From positions 1 to 64,000 of the forward strand of contig DYJD01000010.1 of the NCBI GenBank assembly GCA_020723325.1: a stretch of DNA of 64,000 nt. Reading direction: 5' to 3'. The translations under genes were made by a program, and so were the position numbers. Origin of the DNA: Desulfosudis oleivorans. GTDB lineage: Bacteria; Desulfobacterota; Desulfobacteria; Desulfobacterales; SURF-7. The notes below the pieces were generated by a model. The model ran no database searches, had not been told where the DNA came from, and saw nothing but the letters and a program-made list of their open reading frames with translations. This document shows, one piece after another, positions 62,180 to 64,000 of this stretch. Every line of letters starts with the position of its first letter. Positions within the stretch are counted from its first letter, which is position 1.

Positions 62180-62191
62180 AGAGGGAAATCC

Positions 62192-63610
62192 ATGTTCACT
62201 GCTCAAGAAGCAAATGCAGACAGCCGGAATATACGTTATGCCAATACCGGTTATGGCCCCAATCTGGCGGTGTTGGATGTGGGGCTGGCGGATAAAGTCG
62301 CGGTGGTGGAGGCGGATACAGCCTTCTGGGCCCTGGTGGAAAAAGACGCCATCCAGGAGGCTTTGGCCGGTGAGTTGGTGCACGGTTTTCAGGTCCGGGC
62401 TGCGGAACTCCAAGAGGAGATGGCGCATCTGCGTTTCGGTCTGAAGCCTTCCGCAGTGTATCTGAATCCCACGGATCGCTGCAATTTCAACTGTTCTTAC
62501 TGCTACCTGCCGGCGGAAATGCGCGCCGAAGGCAAGACCATGACGGCAGAGGAATTATGCGCGGTGTTGGGACAGTTGGCCGTTTTTTTTACGGAAACCC
62601 TGCCGCCGGCGACCAAGCCCCAGATCATTTTCCACGGCAGCGAGCCGTTGCTGGCCCGGCAGGCTGTGTTTGCAGGTATAAGCTGCTTCAGCGACATTTT
62701 TCATTTCGGCTTGCAGACCAATGCCATGCTGCTGGATGATGACGCCATTTCCTTTTTGAAGGAACATGGGGTAGGCATCGGCATTTCCCTGGACGGGCCC
62801 ACGGCGGAAATCGCCGACCGTACCCGCAAAAACTGGGGGAATGAAGGCGGTTTCAGCCAGGTTACGGCGGTGATGGAAAAGCTTGCGGATTATCCGGCCT
62901 TTAATGTGATCACCACCGTCACGGCCGCCAATGTGCGGACCTTGCCGCAGATGGTTGATTTTTACCATCAGCATGGAGTGAAAACGGTCATGTTCAACCC
63001 GGTGCGTTGCACCCAGGCCGGTGGGCGGGAATTGAAGCCGGACAATGCAGAATTGGCCCATTATTTTTTCCAGGCCCTGGATAAAACCTGGGACTACTAT
63101 GAAAAAACCGGCCAAAAACTAGTCGTGGCCAATTTCGCCAATGTCCTGGCCGGCATTGCCGGGCCCACCAGCCGGCGTCTGATGTGCGACATCTCGCCCT
63201 GCGGCGGGGGCCGGTGCTTTTTTGCCGTCTCCGCTGCCGGCGATGTTTTCCCTTGCAGTGAATTCATCGGTTTTGATGAATTCAAGGGCGGGAACCTGCA
63301 TGCGCAAGATCTTGGCACCATATTGGTCTCCAAACCGTTTAAAGATGTTGTTACCCGCAGGATCGAAAAAATCGTGCCCTGCGGCAACTGCGTGATCCGT
63401 CATTTCTGCGGGGCCCCCTGCCCGGCAGAAGTAAAGGCGGTATACGGAACCCTGGATGCACCCAGTCCCTATTGTTCCTTTTATGAGGAGCAGGTGCGCT
63501 ATGCCTTTCGCGTAATTGCCGCCGGCCGGGAAGAGGCTTATCTGTGGGATGGGTGGCGGGAGGAAACGGAAGAGGTGCTGAAACAGAAGGGAGCTGAAAC
63601 AAGTGACTAA
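62192..63610 (+). CDS. cbpB: Peptide-modifying radical SAM/SPASM enzyme (CbpB-type)
   Basis: 472 residues. The N-terminal ~85 residues are family-specific and may bind the peptide leader. The radical SAM cluster is C97-x3-C101-x2-C104 (CNFNCSYCY). A C-terminal SPASM domain supplies further Cys: CDISPC, RCFF, FPCSEF, CGNCVIRHFCGAPC and PYCSF. Such enzymes make thioether, C-C or epimerised links in small peptides. GAGGGAAATCC precedes the ATG. It is co-transcribed with cbpA under the cobalamin riboswitch. The stop lies within a repeat-rich terminator region. Confidence 0.92.
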   Translation: MFTAQEANADSRNIRYANTGYGPNLAVLDVGLADKVAVVEADTAFWALVEKDAIQEALAGELVHGFQVRAAELQEEMAHLRFGLKPSAVYLNPTDRCNFNCSYCYLPAEMRAEGKTMTAEELCAVLGQLAVFFTETLPPATKPQIIFHGSEPLLARQAVFAGISCFSDIFHFGLQTNAMLLDDDAISFLKEHGVGIGISLDGPTAEIADRTRKNWGNEGGFSQVTAVMEKLADYPAFNVITTVTAANVRTLPQMVDFYHQHGVKTVMFNPVRCTQAGGRELKPDNAELAHYFFQALDKTWDYYEKTGQKLVVANFANVLAGIAGPTSRRLMCDISPCGGGRCFFAVSAAGDVFPCSEFIGFDEFKGGNLHAQDLGTILVSKPFKDVVTRRIEKIVPCGNCVIRHFCGAPCPAEVKAVYGTLDAPSPYCSFYEEQVRYAFRVIAAGREEAYLWDGWREETEEVLKQKGAETSD

Positions 63611-63616
63611 AATTTT

Positions 63617-63730
63617 AAGTGACTAAAGTGAGCTAAAGTTGAGGTGTCGCTGCGCTCCATCAATTTGTAAATTGATAGAATTCCTCAACTTTAGTCACTT
63701 TAGTTCACTTTAGTCACTTTAGCTCACTTT
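63617..63730. repeat. Inverted and direct ACTTTAG repeats (right flank), terminator-like
   Basis: 63617-63644 is an inverted copy (AAGTGACTAAAGTGAGC...GTTGAGG). 63678-63713 is the right direct copy of the flanking repeat. Further CACTTTAG units and a T-run to ~63732 follow. The arms can pair (12 or more bases from CCTCAACTTTAG), so it may also terminate cbpB and the convergent ferredoxin-like gene. Confidence 0.65.
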
Positions 63731-64000
63731 TTTTGTCTTTTCAGAGTGTTGAAGTCAGGATGTCGCATGGCGGGCGCCTGAATGGACCGCAGCCGCAGGG
63801 CGAATTCGGAATCAGAAAGGCGGCCTTGCCAATAGCCGGAAATGTTGGCCGTAAAAACAATGCCTATGTAGAGCAGCAAAATTGTTGTGCCAAGAGCCGG
63901 CGCTGTCCAGCCAAGGCCCGTCAAGCCTTTTGTGGATAGATCTAAGGCGCCTTGCGCGGGGCAGGCGACCACGCAATCCATGCAGCCTGTGCATTCAGGG
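63724..64000 (-). CDS. Membrane 4Fe-4S protein, C-terminal part (truncated by window edge)
   Basis: About 91 residues visible. At the right edge, in frame, lies a 4Fe-4S motif ECTGCMDCVVACPAQGAL (CxxCxxCxxxCP). One membrane helix follows (APALGTTILLLYIGIVFTANI) and then a cytoplasmic tail ending KRQKK. It resembles the end of NapH/YccM-like polyferredoxins that pass electrons at the membrane. The start is outside the window. It is convergent with cbpB. Confidence 0.8.
   Translation of the reverse strand, partial: PECTGCMDCVVACPAQGALDLSTKGLTGLGWTAPALGTTILLLYIGIVFTANISGYWQGRLSDSEFALRLRSIQAPAMRHPDFNTLKRQKK

Overview
The window reads like part of a chromosome of an anaerobic, probably sulfate-reducing, Desulfobacterota (deltaproteobacterial) bacterium. 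The evidence is a class I hybrid cluster protein beside a Crp/Fnr-type regulator, many small 4Fe-4S proteins, a rubrerythrin-type ferritin, an iron-sulfur aldo/keto reductase, a large MCP, DUF2804/DUF547 proteins and characteristic short intergenic repeats. No rRNA, tRNA, CRISPR array or complete insertion sequence was seen. The genus is not identifiable from the sequence alone.

Layout. (1) 1-3.7 kb: a PLD-like protein, a C-terminal scrap of a REP-associated (IS200-like) transposase, a PlsC-type acyltransferase and a VapC/PIN scrap. This looks like recombination debris at the edge of an island. (2) 3.7-30.4 kb: a large AT-rich surface-glycan locus. The minus-strand arm (17.7 to 3.7 kb) has a DegT aminotransferase, two GT2 enzymes, GtrA, a large membrane protein, four TMTC-like membrane/TPR proteins and a TPR lipoprotein. 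The plus-strand arm (17.9 to 30.4 kb) has a hexapeptide acyltransferase, GT2 enzymes, a GNAT and WecE-like pair for a 4-amino-4,6-dideoxy sugar, methyltransferases (one fused to a GT2), a GT-C-like protein and an OafA-type acyltransferase. (3) 30.5-38.8 kb: base composition rises. Here lie a methyltransferase, the hcp / HD-domain / ferredoxin operon divergent from an HcpR-like regulator with an FNR-type palindrome between them, a rubrerythrin, a pseudo-receiver-like protein, a GAF protein and a VTT protein. (4) 38.8-52.5 kb: a small secreted protein, a DMT exporter, DUF2804, an unusual SCP2-E1alpha-E1beta fusion, a predicted outer-membrane protein, a VTT-flavin disulfide reductase fusion, DUF547, an arsenosugar-type pair (peroxidase-like protein plus ArsS) and an iron-sulfur aldo/keto reductase. 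(5) 52.5-61.7 kb: a hybrid histidine kinase behind a promoter with GGAATGA palindromes, a Cys-rich ferredoxin, three periplasmic solute-binding proteins without a permease, and an MCP with a duplicated sensor. (6) 61.7-63.7 kb: a cobalamin riboswitch with an intrinsic terminator, a 34-residue Cys-containing peptide and a radical SAM/SPASM maturase (CbpA/CbpB type). The cassette is bracketed by near-identical 36-42 bp repeats. (7) The 3' end of a membrane 4Fe-4S protein runs off the right edge.

The most interesting system is the B12-riboswitch-controlled peptide/radical-SAM cassette: its regulation is clear, but the modification and role of the peptide are unknown to me. Next come the SCP2-E1 fusion, the four-copy TMTC-like cluster, and a dispersed REP/BIME-like repeat family together with a dead fragment of the transposase class that normally mobilises such repeats.
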